64,000 nucleotides of DNA from Mytilisepta virgata (lineage: Eukaryota > Mollusca > Bivalvia > Mytilida > Mytilidae). Every line of letters begins with the position of its first letter. Position 1 is the first letter of the stretch. Position numbers and translations under genes: made by a program. The notes under the pieces are model-generated. The model was not told where the DNA came from, made no database searches, and was given only the letters and a program-made list of their open reading frames with translations. Location: positions 31,510,230-31,574,229 of the forward strand of contig CM051516.1 of assembly GCA_028015205.1 (NCBI GenBank), given 5' to 3'. Below are positions 11,501 to 23,532 of the stretch, piece after piece.

Positions 11501-14500
11501 TTCCAGGAAGCTGTATAAGGAAGACTACATGTATGTTAATCAGAAGTCCTTTCTGTTGTAATACAAACCTGGAATCCAGTAAAACATCCCCCAGCTATTC
11601 CAGGAAGCTGTATAAGGAAGACTACATGTATGTTAGAAGTCCTTTCTGTTGTAATACAGACCTGGAATCCAGTAAAACATCCCCCAGCTATTCCAGGAAG
11701 CTGTATAAGGAAGACTACACGTATGTTAATTAGAATTCCTTTCTGTTGTAATACAGACCTGGAATCCAGTAAAACATCCCCCAGCTATTCCAGGAAGCTG
11801 TATAGAAAGACTACATGTATGTTAATCAGAAGTCCTTTCTGTTGTAATACAAACCTGGAATCCAGTAAAACACCCCCCAGCTATTCCAGGAAGCTGTATA
11901 GAAAGACTACATGTATGTTAATCAGAAGTCCTTTCTGTTGTAATACAAACCTGGAATCCGGTAAAACATCCCCCAGCTATTCCAGGAAGCTGTATAGAAA
12001 CACTACATGTATGTTAATCAGAAGTCCTTTCTGTTGTAATACAAACCTGGAATCCAGTAAAACATCCCCCAGCTATTCCAGGAAGCTGTATAGAAAGACT
12101 ACATGTATGTTAATCAGAAGTCCTTTCTGTTGTAATACAAACCTGGAATCCGGTAAAACATCCCCCAGCTATTCCAGGAAGTTGTATAAGGAAGACTACA
12201 TGTATGTTAATCAGAAGTCCTTTCTGTTGTAATACAAACCTGGAATCCAGTAAAACATCCCCCAGCTATTCCAGGAAGTTGTATAAGGAAGACTACATGT
12301 ATGTTAGAAGTCCTTTCTGTTGTAATACAGACCTGGAATCCAGTAAAACATCCCCCAGCTATTCCAGGAAGCTGTATACAAAGACTACACGTATGTTAAT
12401 TAGAATTCCTTTCTGTTGTAATACAGACCTGGAATCCAGTAAAACATCCCCCAGCTATTCCAGGAAGCTGTATAAGGAAGACTACATGTATGTTAGAAGT
12501 CCTTTCTGTTGTAATACAGACCTGGAATCCAGTAAAACATCCCCCAGCTATTCCAGGAAGCTGTATAGAAAGACTACATGTATGTTAATTAGAATTCCTT
12601 TCTGTTGTAATACAGACCTGGAATCCAGTAAAACATCCCCCAGCTATTCCAGGAAGCTGTATAGAAAGACTACATGTATGTTAATCAGAAGTCCTTTCTG
12701 TTGTAATACAAACCTGGAATCCGGTAAAACATCCCCCAGCTATTCCAGGAAGCTGTATAGAAAGACTACATGTATGTTAATCAGAAGTCCTTTCTGTTGT
12801 AATACAAACCTAGAATCCAGTAAAACATCCCCCAGCTATTCCAGGAAGCTGTATAAGGAAGACTACATGTATGTTAGAAGTCCTTTCTGTTGTAATACAA
12901 ACCTGGAATCCAGTAAAACAACTACCAGCTATTCCAGGAAGCTGTATAGAAAGACTACATGTATGTTAATCAGAAGTCCTTTCTGTTGTAATACAAACCT
13001 GGAATCCAGTAAAACATCCCCCAGCTATTCCAGGAAGTTGTATAAGGAAGACTACATGTATGTTAATCAGAAGTCCTTTCTGTTGTAATACAAACCTGGA
13101 ATCCAGTAAAACATCCCCCAGCTATTCCAGGAAGCTGTATAGAAAGACTACATGTATGTTAATCAGAAGTCCTTTCTGTTGTAATACAAACCTGGAATCC
13201 AGTAAAACACCCCCCAGCTATTCCAGGAAGCTGTATAGAAAGACTACATGTATGTTAATCAGAAGTCCTTTCTGTTGTAATACAAACCTGGAATCCAGTA
13301 AAACACCCCCCAGCTATTCCAGGAAGCTGTATAGAAAGACTACATGTATGTTAATCAGAAGTCCTTTCTGTTGTAATACAAACCTGGAATCCAGTAAAAC
13401 ATCCCCCAGCTATTCCAGGAAGTTGTATAAGGAAGACTACATGTATGTTAATCAGAAGTCCTTTCTGTTGTAATACAAACCTGGAATCCAGTAAAACATC
13501 CCCCAGCTATTCCAGGAAGCTGTATAAGGAAGACTACATGTATGTTAGAAGTCCTTTCTGTTGTAATACAGACCTGGAATCCAGTAAAACATCCCCCAGC
13601 TATTCCAGGAAGCTGTATAAGGAAGACTACATGTATGTTAATCAGAAGTCCTTTTTGTTGTAATACAAACCTGGAATCCAGTAAAACATCCCCCAGCTAT
13701 TCCAGGAAGCTGTATAAGGAAGACTACATGTATGTTAATCAGAAGTCCTTTCTGTTGTAATACAAACCTGGAATCCAGTAAAACATCCCCCAGCTATTCC
13801 AGGAAGCTGTATAAGGAAGACTACATGTATGTTAGAAGTCCTTTCTGTTGTAATACAGACCTGGAATCCAGTAAAACATCCCACAGCTATTCCAGGAAGC
13901 TGTATAGAAAGACTACACGTATGTTAATTAGAATTCCTTTCTGTTGTAATACAGACCTGGAATCCAGTAAAACATCCCCCAGCTATTCCAGGAAGCTGTA
14001 TAGAAAGACTACATGTATGTTAATCAGAAGTCCTTTCTGTTGTAATACAAACCTGGAATCCGGTAAAACATCCCCCAGCTATTCCAGGAAGCTGTATAGA
14101 AACACTACATGTATGTTAATCAGAAGTCCTTTCTGTTGTAATACAAACCTGGAATCCAGTAAAACATCCCCCAGCTATTCCAGGAAGCTGTATAGAAAGA
14201 CTACATGTATGTTAATCAGAAGTCCTTTCTGTTGTAATACAAACCTGGAATCCGGTAAAACACCCCCCAGCTATTCCAGGAAGTTGTATAAGGAAGACTA
14301 CATGTATGTTAATCAGAAGTCCTTTCTGTTGTAATACAAACCTGGAATCCAGTAAAACATCCCCCAGCTATTCCAGGAAGCTGTATAAGGAAGACTACAT
14401 GTATGTTAGAAGTCCTTTCTGTTGTAATACAAACCTGGAATCCAGTAAAACAACTACCAGCTATTCCAGGAAGCTGTATAGAAAGACTACATGTATGTTA

Positions 14501-17500
14501 ATCAGAAGTCCTTTCTGTTGTAATACAAACCTGGAATCCAGTAAAACATCCCCCAGCTATTCCAGGAAGTTGTATAAGGAAGACTACATGTATGTTAATC
14601 AGAAGTCCTTTCTGTTGTAATACAAACCTGGAATCCAGTAAAACATCCCCCAGCTATTCCAGGAAGCTGTATAGAAAGACTACATGTATGTTAATCAGAA
14701 GTCCTTTCTGTTGTAATACAAACCTGGAATCCAGTAAAACACCCCCCAGCTATTCCAGGAAGCTGTATAGAAAGACTACATGTATGTTAATCAGAAGTCC
14801 TTTCTGTTGTAATACAAACCTGGAATCCAGTAAAACACCCCCCAGCTATTCCAGGAAGCTGTATAGAAAGACTACATGTATGTTAATCAGAAGTCCTTTC
14901 TGTTGTAATACAAACCTGGAATCCAGTAAAACATCCCCCAGCTATTCCAGGAAGTTGTATAAGGAAGACTACATGTATGTTAATCAGAAGTCCTTTCTGT
15001 TGTAATACAAACCTGGAATCCAGTAAAACATCCCCCAGCTATTCCAGGAAGCTGTATAAGGAAGACTACATGTATGTTAGAAGTCCTTTCTGTTGTAATA
15101 CAGACCTGGAATCCAGTAAAACATCCCCCAGCTATTCCAGGAAGCTGTATAAGGAAGACTACATGTATGTTAATCAGAAGTCCTTTTTGTTGTAATACAA
15201 ACCTGGAATCCAGTAAAACATCCCCCAGCTATTCCAGGAAGCTGTATAAGGAAGACTACATGTATGTTAATCAGAAGTCCTTTCTGTTGTAATACAAACC
15301 TGGAATCCAGTAAAACATCCCCCAGCTATTCCAGGAAGCTGTATAAGGAAGACTACATGTATGTTAGAAGTCCTTTCTGTTGTAATACAGACCTGGAATC
15401 CAGTAAAACATCCCACAGCTATTCTAGGAAGCTGTATAGAAAGACTACACGTATGTTAATTAGAATTCCTTTCTGTTGTAATACAGACCTGGAATCCAGT
15501 AAAACATCCCCCAGCTATTCCAGGAAGCTGTATAGAAAGACTACATGTATGTTAATCAGAAGTCCTTTCTGTTGTAATACAAACCTGGAATCCGGTAAAA
15601 CATCCCCCAGCTATTCCAGGAAGCTGTATAGAAACACTACATGTATGTTAATCAGAAGTCCTTTCTGTTGTAATACAAACCTGGAATCCAGTAAAACATC
15701 CCCCAGCTATTCCAGGAAGCTGTATAGAAAGACTACATGTATGTTAATCAGAAGTCCTTTCTGTTGTAATACAAACCTGGAATCCGGTAAAACACCCCCC
15801 AGCTATTCCAGGAAGTTGTATAAGGAAGACTACATGTATGTTAATCAGAAGTCCTTTCTGTTGTAATACAAACCTGGAATCCAGTAAAACATCCCCCAGC
15901 TATTCCAGGAAGTTGTATAAGGAAGACTACATGTATGTTAGAAGTCCTTTCTGTTGTAATACAGACCTGGAATCCAGTAAAACATCCCCCAGCTATTCCA
16001 GGAAGCTGTATACAAAGACTACACGTATGTTAATTAGAATTCCTTTCTGTTGTAATACAGACCTGGAATCCAGTAAAACATCCCCCAGCTATTCCAGGAA
16101 GCTGTATAAGGAAGACTACATGTATGTTAGAAGTCCTTTCTGTTGTAATACAGACCTGGAATCCAGTAAAACATCCCCCAGCTATTCCAGGAAGCTGTAT
16201 AGAAAGACTACACGTATGTTAATTAGAATTCCTTTCTGTTGTAATACAGACCTGGAATCCAGTAAAACATCCCCCAGCTATTCCAGGAAGCTGTATAGAA
16301 AGACTACATGTATGTTAATCAGAAGTCCTTTCTGTTGTAATACAAACCTGGAATCCGGTAAAACATCCCCCAGCTATTCCAGGAAGCTGTATAGAAAGAC
16401 TACATGTATGTTAATCAGAAGTCCTTTCTGTTGTAATACAAACCTGGAATCCAGTAAAACATCCCCCAGCTATTCCAGGAAGCTGTATAAGGAAGACTAC
16501 ATGTATGTTAGAAGTCCTTTCTGTTGTAATACAAACCTAGAATCCAGTAAAACATCCCCCAGCTATTCCAGGAAGCTGTATAAGGAAGACTACATGTATG
16601 TTAGAAGTCCTTTCTGTTGTAATACAAACCTGGAATCCAGTAAAACAACTCCCAGCTATTCCAGGAAGCTGTATAGAAAGACTACATGTATGTTAATCAG
16701 AAGTCCTTTCTGTTGTAATACAAACCTGGAATCCAGTAAAACATCCCCCAGCTATTCCAGGAAGCTGTATAGAAAGACTACATGTATGTTAATCAGAAGT
16801 CCTTTCTGTTGTAATACAAACCTGGAATCCAGTAAAACACCCCCCAGCTATTCCAGGAAGCTGTATAGAAAGACTACATGTATGTTAATCAGAAGTCCTT
16901 TCTGTTGTAATACAAACCTGGAATCCAGTAAAACACCCCCCAGCTATTCCAGGAAGCTGTATAGAAAGACTACATGTATGTTAATCAGAAGTCCTTTCTG
17001 TTGTAATACAAACCTGGAATCCAGTAAAACATCCCCCAGCTATTCCAGGAAGTTGTATAAGGAAGACTACATGTATGTTAATCAGAAGTCCTTTCTGTTG
17101 TAATACAAACCTGGAATCCAGTAAAACATCCCCCAGCTATTCCAGGAAGCTGTATAGAAAGACTACATGTATGTTAATCAGAAGTCCTTTCTGTTGTAAT
17201 ACAAACCTGGAATCCAGTAAAACATCCCCCAGCTATTCCAGGAAGCTGTATAGAAAGACTACATGTATGTTAATCAGAAGTCCTTTCTGTTGTAACACAA
17301 ACCTGGAATCCAGTAAAACATCCCCCAGGTATTCCAGGAAGCTGTATAGAGAGACTACATGTATGTTAATCAGAAGTCCTTTCTGTTGTAATACAAACCT
17401 AGAATCCAGTAAAACATCCCTCAGCTATTCCAGGAAGCTGTATAAGGAAGACTACATGTATGTTAGAAGTCCTTTCTGTTGTAATACAGACCTGGAATCC

Positions 17501-19774
17501 AGTAAAACATCCCCCTGCTATTCCAGGAAGTTGTATAAGGAAGACTACATGTATGTTAATCAGAAGTCCTTTCTGTTGTAATACAAACCTGGAATCCAGT
17601 AAAACATCCCCCAGCTATTCCAGGAAGCTGTATAGAAAGACTACATGTATGTTAATCAGAAGTCCTTTCTGTTGTAATACAAACCTAGAATCCAGTAAAA
17701 CATCCCCCAGCTATTCCAGGAAGTTGTATAGAAACACTACATGTATGTTAATCAGAAGTCCTTTCTGTTGTAATACAAACCTGGAATCCAGTAAAACATC
17801 CCCCAGCTATTCCAGGAAGCTGTATAGAAAGACTACATGTATGTTAATTAGAATTCCTTTCTGTTGTAATACAAACCTAGAATCCAGTAAAACATCCCCC
17901 AGCTATTCCAGGAAGCTGTATAGAAAGACTACATGTATGTTAATCAGAAGTCCTTTCTGTTGTAATACAAACCTAGAATCCAGTAAAACATCCCTCAGCT
18001 ATTCCAGGAAGCTGTATAAGGAAGACTACATGTATGTTAGAAGTCCTTTCTGTTGTAATACAGACCTGGAATCCAGTAAAACATCCCCCTGCTATTCCAG
18101 GAAGCTGTATAAGGAAGACTACATGTATGTTAGAAGTCCTTTCTGTTGTAATACAAACCTGGAATCCAGTAAAACATCCCCCAGCTATTCCAGGAAGCTG
18201 TATAAGGAAGACTACATGTATGTTAGAAGTCCTTTCTGTTGTAATACAGACCTGGAATCCAGTAAAACATCCCCCAGCTATTCCAGGAAGCTGTATAAGG
18301 AAGACTACATGTATGTTAATCAGAAGTCCTTTCTGTTGTAATACAAACCAGGAATCCAGTAAAACATCCCCCAGCTATTCCAGGAAGCTGTATAAGGAAG
18401 ACTACATGTATGTTAATCAGAATTCCTTTCTGTTGTAATACAAACCTGGAATCCAGTAAAACATCCCCCAGCTATTCCAGGAAGCTGTATAAGGAAGACT
18501 ACATGTATGTTAATCAGAAGTCCTTTCTGTTGTAATACAAACCTGGAATCCAGTAAAACATCCCCCAGCTATTCCAGGAAGCTGTATAAGGAAGACTCCA
18601 TGTATGTTAATCAGAAGTCCTTTCTGTTGTAATACAAACCAGGAATCCAGTAAAACATCCCCCAGCTATTCCAGGAAGCTGTATAAGGAAGACTACATGT
18701 ATGTTAATCAGAATTCCTTTCTGTTGTAATACAAACCTGGAATCCAGTAAAACATCCCCCAGCTATTCCAGGAAGCTGTATAAGGAAGACTACATGTATG
18801 TTAATCAGAAGTCCTTTCTGTTGTAATACAAACCTGGAATCCAGTAAAACATCCCCCAGCTATTCCAGGAAGCTGTATAAGGAAGACTACATGTATGTTA
18901 ATCAGAAGTCCTTTCTGTTGTAATACAAACCAGGAATCCAGTAAAACATCCCCCAGCTATTCCAGGAAGTTGTATAAGGAAGACTACATGTATGTTAATC
19001 AGAAGTCCTTTCTGTTGTAATACAAACCTGGAATCCAGTAAAACATCCCCCAGCTATTCCAGGAAGCTGTATAGAAAGACTACATGTATGTTAATCAGAA
19101 GTCTTTTCTGTTGTAATACAAACCTGGAATCCAGTAAAACATCCCCCAGCTATTCCAGGAAGCTGTATAAGGAAGACTACATGTATGTTAATCAGAATTC
19201 CTTTCTGTTGTAATACAAACCTGGAATCCAGTAAAACATCCCCCAGCTATTCCAGGAAGCTGTATAAGGAAGACTACATGTATGTTAATCAGAATTCCTT
19301 TCTGTTGTAATACAAACCTGGAATCCAGTAAAACATCCCCCAGCTATTCCAGGAAGCTGTATAAGGAAGACTATATGTATGTTAGAAGTCCTTTCTGTTG
19401 TAATACAGACCTGGAATCCGGTAAAACATCCCCCAGCTATTCCAGGAAGCTGTATAAGGAAGACTACATGTATGTTAGAAGTCCTTTCTGTTGTAATACA
19501 AACCTGGAATCTGGTAAAACATCCCCCAGCTATTCCAGGAAGCTGTATAAGGAAGACTACATGTATGTTAATCAGAATTCCTTTCTGTTGTAATACAAAC
19601 CTGGAATCCAGTAAAACATCCCCCAGCTATTCCAGGAAGCTGTATAAGGAAGACTACATGTATGTTAGAAGTCCTTTCTGTTGTAATACAGACCTGGAAT
19701 CCAGTAAAACATCCCCCAGCTATTCCAGGAAGCTGTATAAGGAAGACTACATGTATGTTAGAAGTTCTTTCTGT
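8586..19774. repeat. Exon-derived minisatellite, ~115-118 units of 93/96/97 bp
   Basis: Near-identical head-to-tail units fill almost the whole intron between the RNF213 exons at 19,694 and 8,056. On the minus strand each unit holds the end of the upstream exon (AACATACATGTAGTC..., TTATACAG, CTTCCTGGAATAGCT..., TTCCAG), then GTTTGTATTACAACAG from the intron start. Three length classes occur: 93 bp, 97 bp (4 extra bases, plus-strand TTAATCAG) and 96 bp (as 97, minus one base, TATAGAAAG for TATAAGGAAG). Without the array the intron would be about 180 bp. The many plus-strand open frames here (up to 421 codons, repeating a 31/32-residue peptide) come from units of 93 and 96 bp being multiples of three and are not taken as genes. 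Confidence 0.97.
9242..17103. repeat. Higher-order repeat blocks inside the minisatellite
   Basis: The order of unit variants recurs in blocks. Equivalent points lie at 9,242, 11,533, 13,732 and 15,264 (steps of 2,291, 2,199 and 1,532 bp). For example, the variant pattern at 13,060-14,334 reappears 1,532 bp further on at 14,592-15,866. The pattern at 9,912-10,860 reappears 2,292 bp on, but by 10,861 the offset is 2,199, so one 93-bp unit was lost. The flanks (8,586-9,241 and about 17,100-19,774) have other variants (for example AACCAGG and GAATTCC) and lack this pattern. This points to recent block duplication or unequal exchange in the centre. Confidence 0.85.
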
Positions 19775-19901
19775 CGAGATCTGTTGTAATTCTCCCTGTA
19801 CAGTATATCTAGCACAGGCTATCAGGTCGGCATTTTGGTCTCCACAATCACACTGCACTATGAGCAACATGTCTGTTGTGTCTGTATGGTCAAAAGAAGA
19901 C
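19694..19901 (-). CDS. RNF213: RNF213-like exon that seeded the minisatellite (codons 633-702)
   Basis: 208 bp, acceptor TTATTATAG/GTCTTC, donor TTCCAG/GTCTGT, phase 2 to phase 0. It encodes SSFDHTDTTDMLLIVQCDCG, DQNADLIACARYTVQGELQQ, then NIHVVFLIQ and LPGIAGGCFTGFQ. 'LIACARY.V..E' and 'VVF.I.LP......GF.' are RNF213 blocks. The donor (GTCTGT, T at +4 and no A at +3) is weak. From position 19,774 leftwards the exon sequence is itself the first unit of the 11-kb tandem array. The frame stays open through the next 93-bp unit, so a donor at 19,601 would also be usable in frame. Which donor cells use cannot be told from sequence. Confidence 0.88.
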
Positions 19902-20524
19902 CTATAATAATATAATACAGAATCTTCAATCTAATTCACTGCAAATTCTGTGAAGCATGAAATATAGGGCAGACTTACTGATTTATGATTTTATGTCAAC
20001 ACATCTGAATCTCCAACAAAGTTTTTATCTTTTTACCTGCTACCTTTAGGTACTAAGATTTAAGCCCAGTGTTAAGCATTTGTAAAATTTATAAATCTTA
20101 AGAAACATGACTTGACAAAAATAGCAGTTTTTGGAATGTGCTTGTTGATTTAACAGTAAATATTTCATAAATTAATAAGGAGAAAAAAGGATACTGAGTA
20201 GGTGTTAACTGACAAATTTTATACTTCCGGGAAATTTTAATGGACCATACATAGATAACATTTCAAAAGACCTCTGACACTGTTATATTGTAAATGGACT
20301 AAAAACACATTTTAGAAAGAAACTGGACAATGAGATATGAACTGTGAAACTGACACCAAACCAGATTTGACTTTACCAAACTAGACCTAAACTTTACCTT
20401 AATGAACAATGAAAATGTATCATTTTACCTTTCCCTTCTGTCAAAAAGAAGCACCACCTTAAATGCAACTACATGCAGTTAAAAAAAAAATTAAATCAAA
20501 TTATTTCTGACATCATGGAAGTAC

Positions 20525-20661
20525 CTGATTTTCCTACTAAACTGTTGTTCAGTATCAAATGACTGTAGAGTAAGTAAAATGATATGCTGTCTCTCTATAG
20601 GTATACATCTACATAATTCATTCAAGTCAGGTGTGGATAACAATTTGGAATTTGTTGTTAC
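20525..20661 (-). CDS. RNF213: RNF213-like exon (codons 588-632)
   Basis: 137 bp, acceptor TCTCTCCAG/GTAACA, donor ATCAG/GTACTT, phase 0 to phase 2. It encodes VTTNSKLLSTPDLNELC, IPIERQHIILLTLQSFDTEQ and QFSRKIR. It matches the RNF213 pattern 'ITTFS.LL....L...L..FDTE..F...VR'. It was found by searching for the missing link across the 13-kb repeat-filled intron to 33,615. Its own downstream intron to the next exon is only about 620 bp. Confidence 0.85.
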
Positions 20662-20874
20662 CTGGAGAGAGAAATTGCATATGTACTATTTCAAAAAGCA
20701 GAACTTCTACTTTATTATTATCATAATTTGAAATTACACAAAAGAAAAAATAAGATATTACCGGTACTTTGGACAGACAAGACATCAATTAATTAACAAT
20801 TTAGACCATCCTTTAACTCAATCTTAATTTATTAAGTTTATGTTAACAGTTTAACTCAAAATGGATCATGGATG

Positions 20875-21192
20875 AATTATTGTTTAATGTCCGGTGGTAG
20901 CCATAGGTGCATATCATGTGGAGAACATGTTCATATGATATCAATAAGCTCCCTGCTTTATACTAGACTGACACACTGAGCTGCATTTTTAACGTGCTAG
21001 CTCACGAGGTAACTGTCCATATGAAGACATATCACCCCACTTAGACACATTATACTGACTCTGAGCGATTGGTGGACAAGCAGCAAATACCAATTTTAAC
21101 ATCTTTGGTTCGACTCGGCCAAAGATCGAACCCACAATCTTCTGTACTTAAGGTGAGCATGCTACTCCTGAGACCATCGACGCGGTTCCCTT
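20875..21192 (-). mobile_element. tRNA-derived SINE (second family), minus strand
   Basis: Read on the minus strand it starts GAACCGCGTCGATGGTCTCA (box A-like), then GTGGGTTCGATCTTTGG (box B-like), and runs on to GCTACCACCGGACATTAAAC. This order is that of a tRNA-headed SINE. No clear target duplication was found. A family A element begins immediately beyond its head at 21,196. Confidence 0.6.
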
Positions 21193-21195
21193 ACC

Positions 21196-21955
21196 AGAGA
21201 CTCCACATAGCCTGAATCGCTCACCTGGATTTTAGGTGACCACAACTAACAAAGCACTTCTAGATAAAATCTGTAAGGAATTGTTCTACAGTGTCCAGTA
21301 CTTCTAGATAAGATATGTAAAGAATTCTTCCAGTGTCCAAAGTCAAAAATGTTAAACTAAGTCCAGCTGTGGCAGCTACCTTTGATTCCGATCAGCACGA
21401 AAACATAACTGTTGTAGCAGACATTTATCCAAGGATCTTCATGCAACATAACATTTCAATTGGCTTAATTTTTTCTCACAAGAAGACCTTTGTACAAATT
21501 TCCCCATAGGCTCCAATGTTAAACTAAGTCCAGCTGTGGCAACCATCTTGAATTTCCAATCGGCAAATAAAACATTTCTTTCTGTAGTTGTCTATCAAAT
21601 GATCATTCACACATCAAAAACATTTCAATTTTGATGGGCACAAAAAACATATACTTTGTAGAGGTTCATCCAATACTTGTTTATACATAAACACATTTCA
21701 ATTTGCTTAGTAGTTTCTGACAAAAGACCTTTGTACAAATTTCCCCATAGGGACCAAATGAAACCAATGTTGGCATACCGGTGCAATAATAATTTACAAG
21801 ATATTTTGGTCCATAAAAAACACGACAAAATGTTTTTTCAAAAGCCGAGGAAATGCAAACCTTGTGAAAGAAAATGTGTACTTTGTCCACATGATTAAAT
21901 CTAGTACATTTACGGATTATTGTGTTAAAACTTATGATGTGAGAAATTTCATTAA
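21196..21955 (+). mobile_element. Family A element without a recognisable right end
   Basis: Left end GAGACTCCACATAGCCTGAATCGCTCACCTGG (given as GAGACTCCACATAGCC and TCGCTCACCTGG). Units carry AAATTTCCCCATAGG, AATGTTAAACTAAGTCCAGC and ACATTTCAATTGGCTT. This subfamily's sequence also appears at 38,596, 41,795 and 42,900. The right-hand hairpin end is missing, and a new family A element starts at 21,956. Confidence 0.65.
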
Positions 21956-23532
21956 CTACAAAAGAGACTGTATCGCTCACCTGATTTAACTTTTCCACCT
22001 TCAGCAGGACTCAAAATTTATGTTTAGCAGTTATCTTGGCTAGTTTTCCAATAGGTTCAATGTTTAAAAAAAAGTTAGGGTGTGGTAGCCATCTTAGTTG
22101 ACATTCAATGTTATCAAACACAATTCTGAAAGACGACCATTGCTGGCATTAGTTTGGTTCCAAATGGTTACATTTAAGGTATCATGACATGCAAATTAAA
22201 TTTTCCCATAGGGTCCTATGTTAAACTAAGTTCAGCTATGGTGGCCATCTTGATTGACAGGCCAGGTCAGCAGACACAAATATGAAAGGGGACCATCTAA
22301 TGACCATTGCAGCCAAGTCTGGTCCCAATTGGCAGATTGGTCTCAGATCATATGATTTTTAAATGAATTTTCCCATAGGGTCTAACGTTGAACTATGTTC
22401 ATTTGTGATGGCCATCTTTGTTCACATTCCAGGTCACTGGACCTAATTCTGAAAGAGGACCACCTAATGACCATTTCTGCTATGTTTGGTTCCAATTGTT
22501 TGTGGTTTCAGATAAGAAAATTTTTCAATGAATTTTCCCATAGGGTCCTATGTTTAACTATGTTCAGCTGTGGTGGCCATCTTGGTTAACTTTCTGGGTC
22601 ATCAGACACAATTCTGCCAGAGGGCCATTTAAGGACCATTAAAGGACCATTTCTGCCAAGTTTGGTTCCAACTGGCTCTGTAGTTTCAGACATCTTGGAT
22701 TTCATATTGGCATGAAAAATATAAACTTTGTAGAGGACCATGAGGATCATTCAGGCATAATATTACTTCCATCTGTCAAATGGTTTCTGACAAGAATCTG
22801 TTTGTATTTCCCATAGGATCCCATGTTAAATGTGTCATGCGGTGGTGGCCATCTTGGATATCAGATCGGCATGAAAAATACAGACTTTATAGAGGACGAC
22901 GTAAGGATCATTCCTGGAATATAACAATTCAATTGCTATTGTAGTTTCAGAGAAGAGGTTTTGGAAATTTCAGCCCGTCAGAGTGCATGATTGACCCTGG
23001 CAGCCATGTTGAATTTTGGGTCGGCACCAAAAACATCAGATTTATTAGGGACTATTATCTGATCATTCAGGCATAATATTACTTCTATCTGTCAAATAGT
23101 TTCAAGAAGTTGTTTGTATGAATTTCCCATAGGATTCCTGGTTAAATGTGTCCCGCAGTGGTTGCCATCTTGGATTTTAGATCTGCACAAAAAACATAAA
23201 ATTTGTAGAGGACCATGTAATGATCATTCCTGCAATATAACTGTATAACAATTTAATTGCTTTTTTAGTTTTAGAGAAGATGATTTTTTAAATTCCAACC
23301 AATCAAAGTGCATAAATGGCCCTGGCAGCCATATTGAATTTTGGATCAGAACCAAAAACATAAACTTTGTAGATAATCATTCAATGAACATCCCCAACAA
23401 GTTTGGTTTCATTTGGTCATGGAGTTTTGGAGAAGAAGATTGAAATGTGAAAAGTTAATGGACGGATGATGGACGCAAAGTGATGGCAATATTGCAGCTC
23501 ACATGGCCTTTTAGGCCAGCTAAGTGAGCTAA
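21956..23532 (+). mobile_element. Family A element, ~1.6 kb
   Basis: Starts with a shortened left end (AAAGAGACTGTATCGCTCAC) and ends CTCACATGGCCTTTTAGGCC then AGCTAAGTGAGCTAA, a complete hairpin with a small insertion. It contains about eight ~165-180-bp units. The stretch 23,533-24,083 that follows holds a family D repeat fragment and otherwise nothing recognised. Confidence 0.75.

Noticed and set aside
15838..17103. 421-codon plus-strand frame and its many shorter relatives across 8,518-19,907
   Set aside because: They are read-through of 93/96-bp units whose coding origin is on the minus strand. They end wherever a 97-bp unit occurs and carry no known domain.
8586..19774. CRISPR array
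   Set aside because: Units are contiguous without unique spacers, derive from an exon, and the DNA is eukaryotic.
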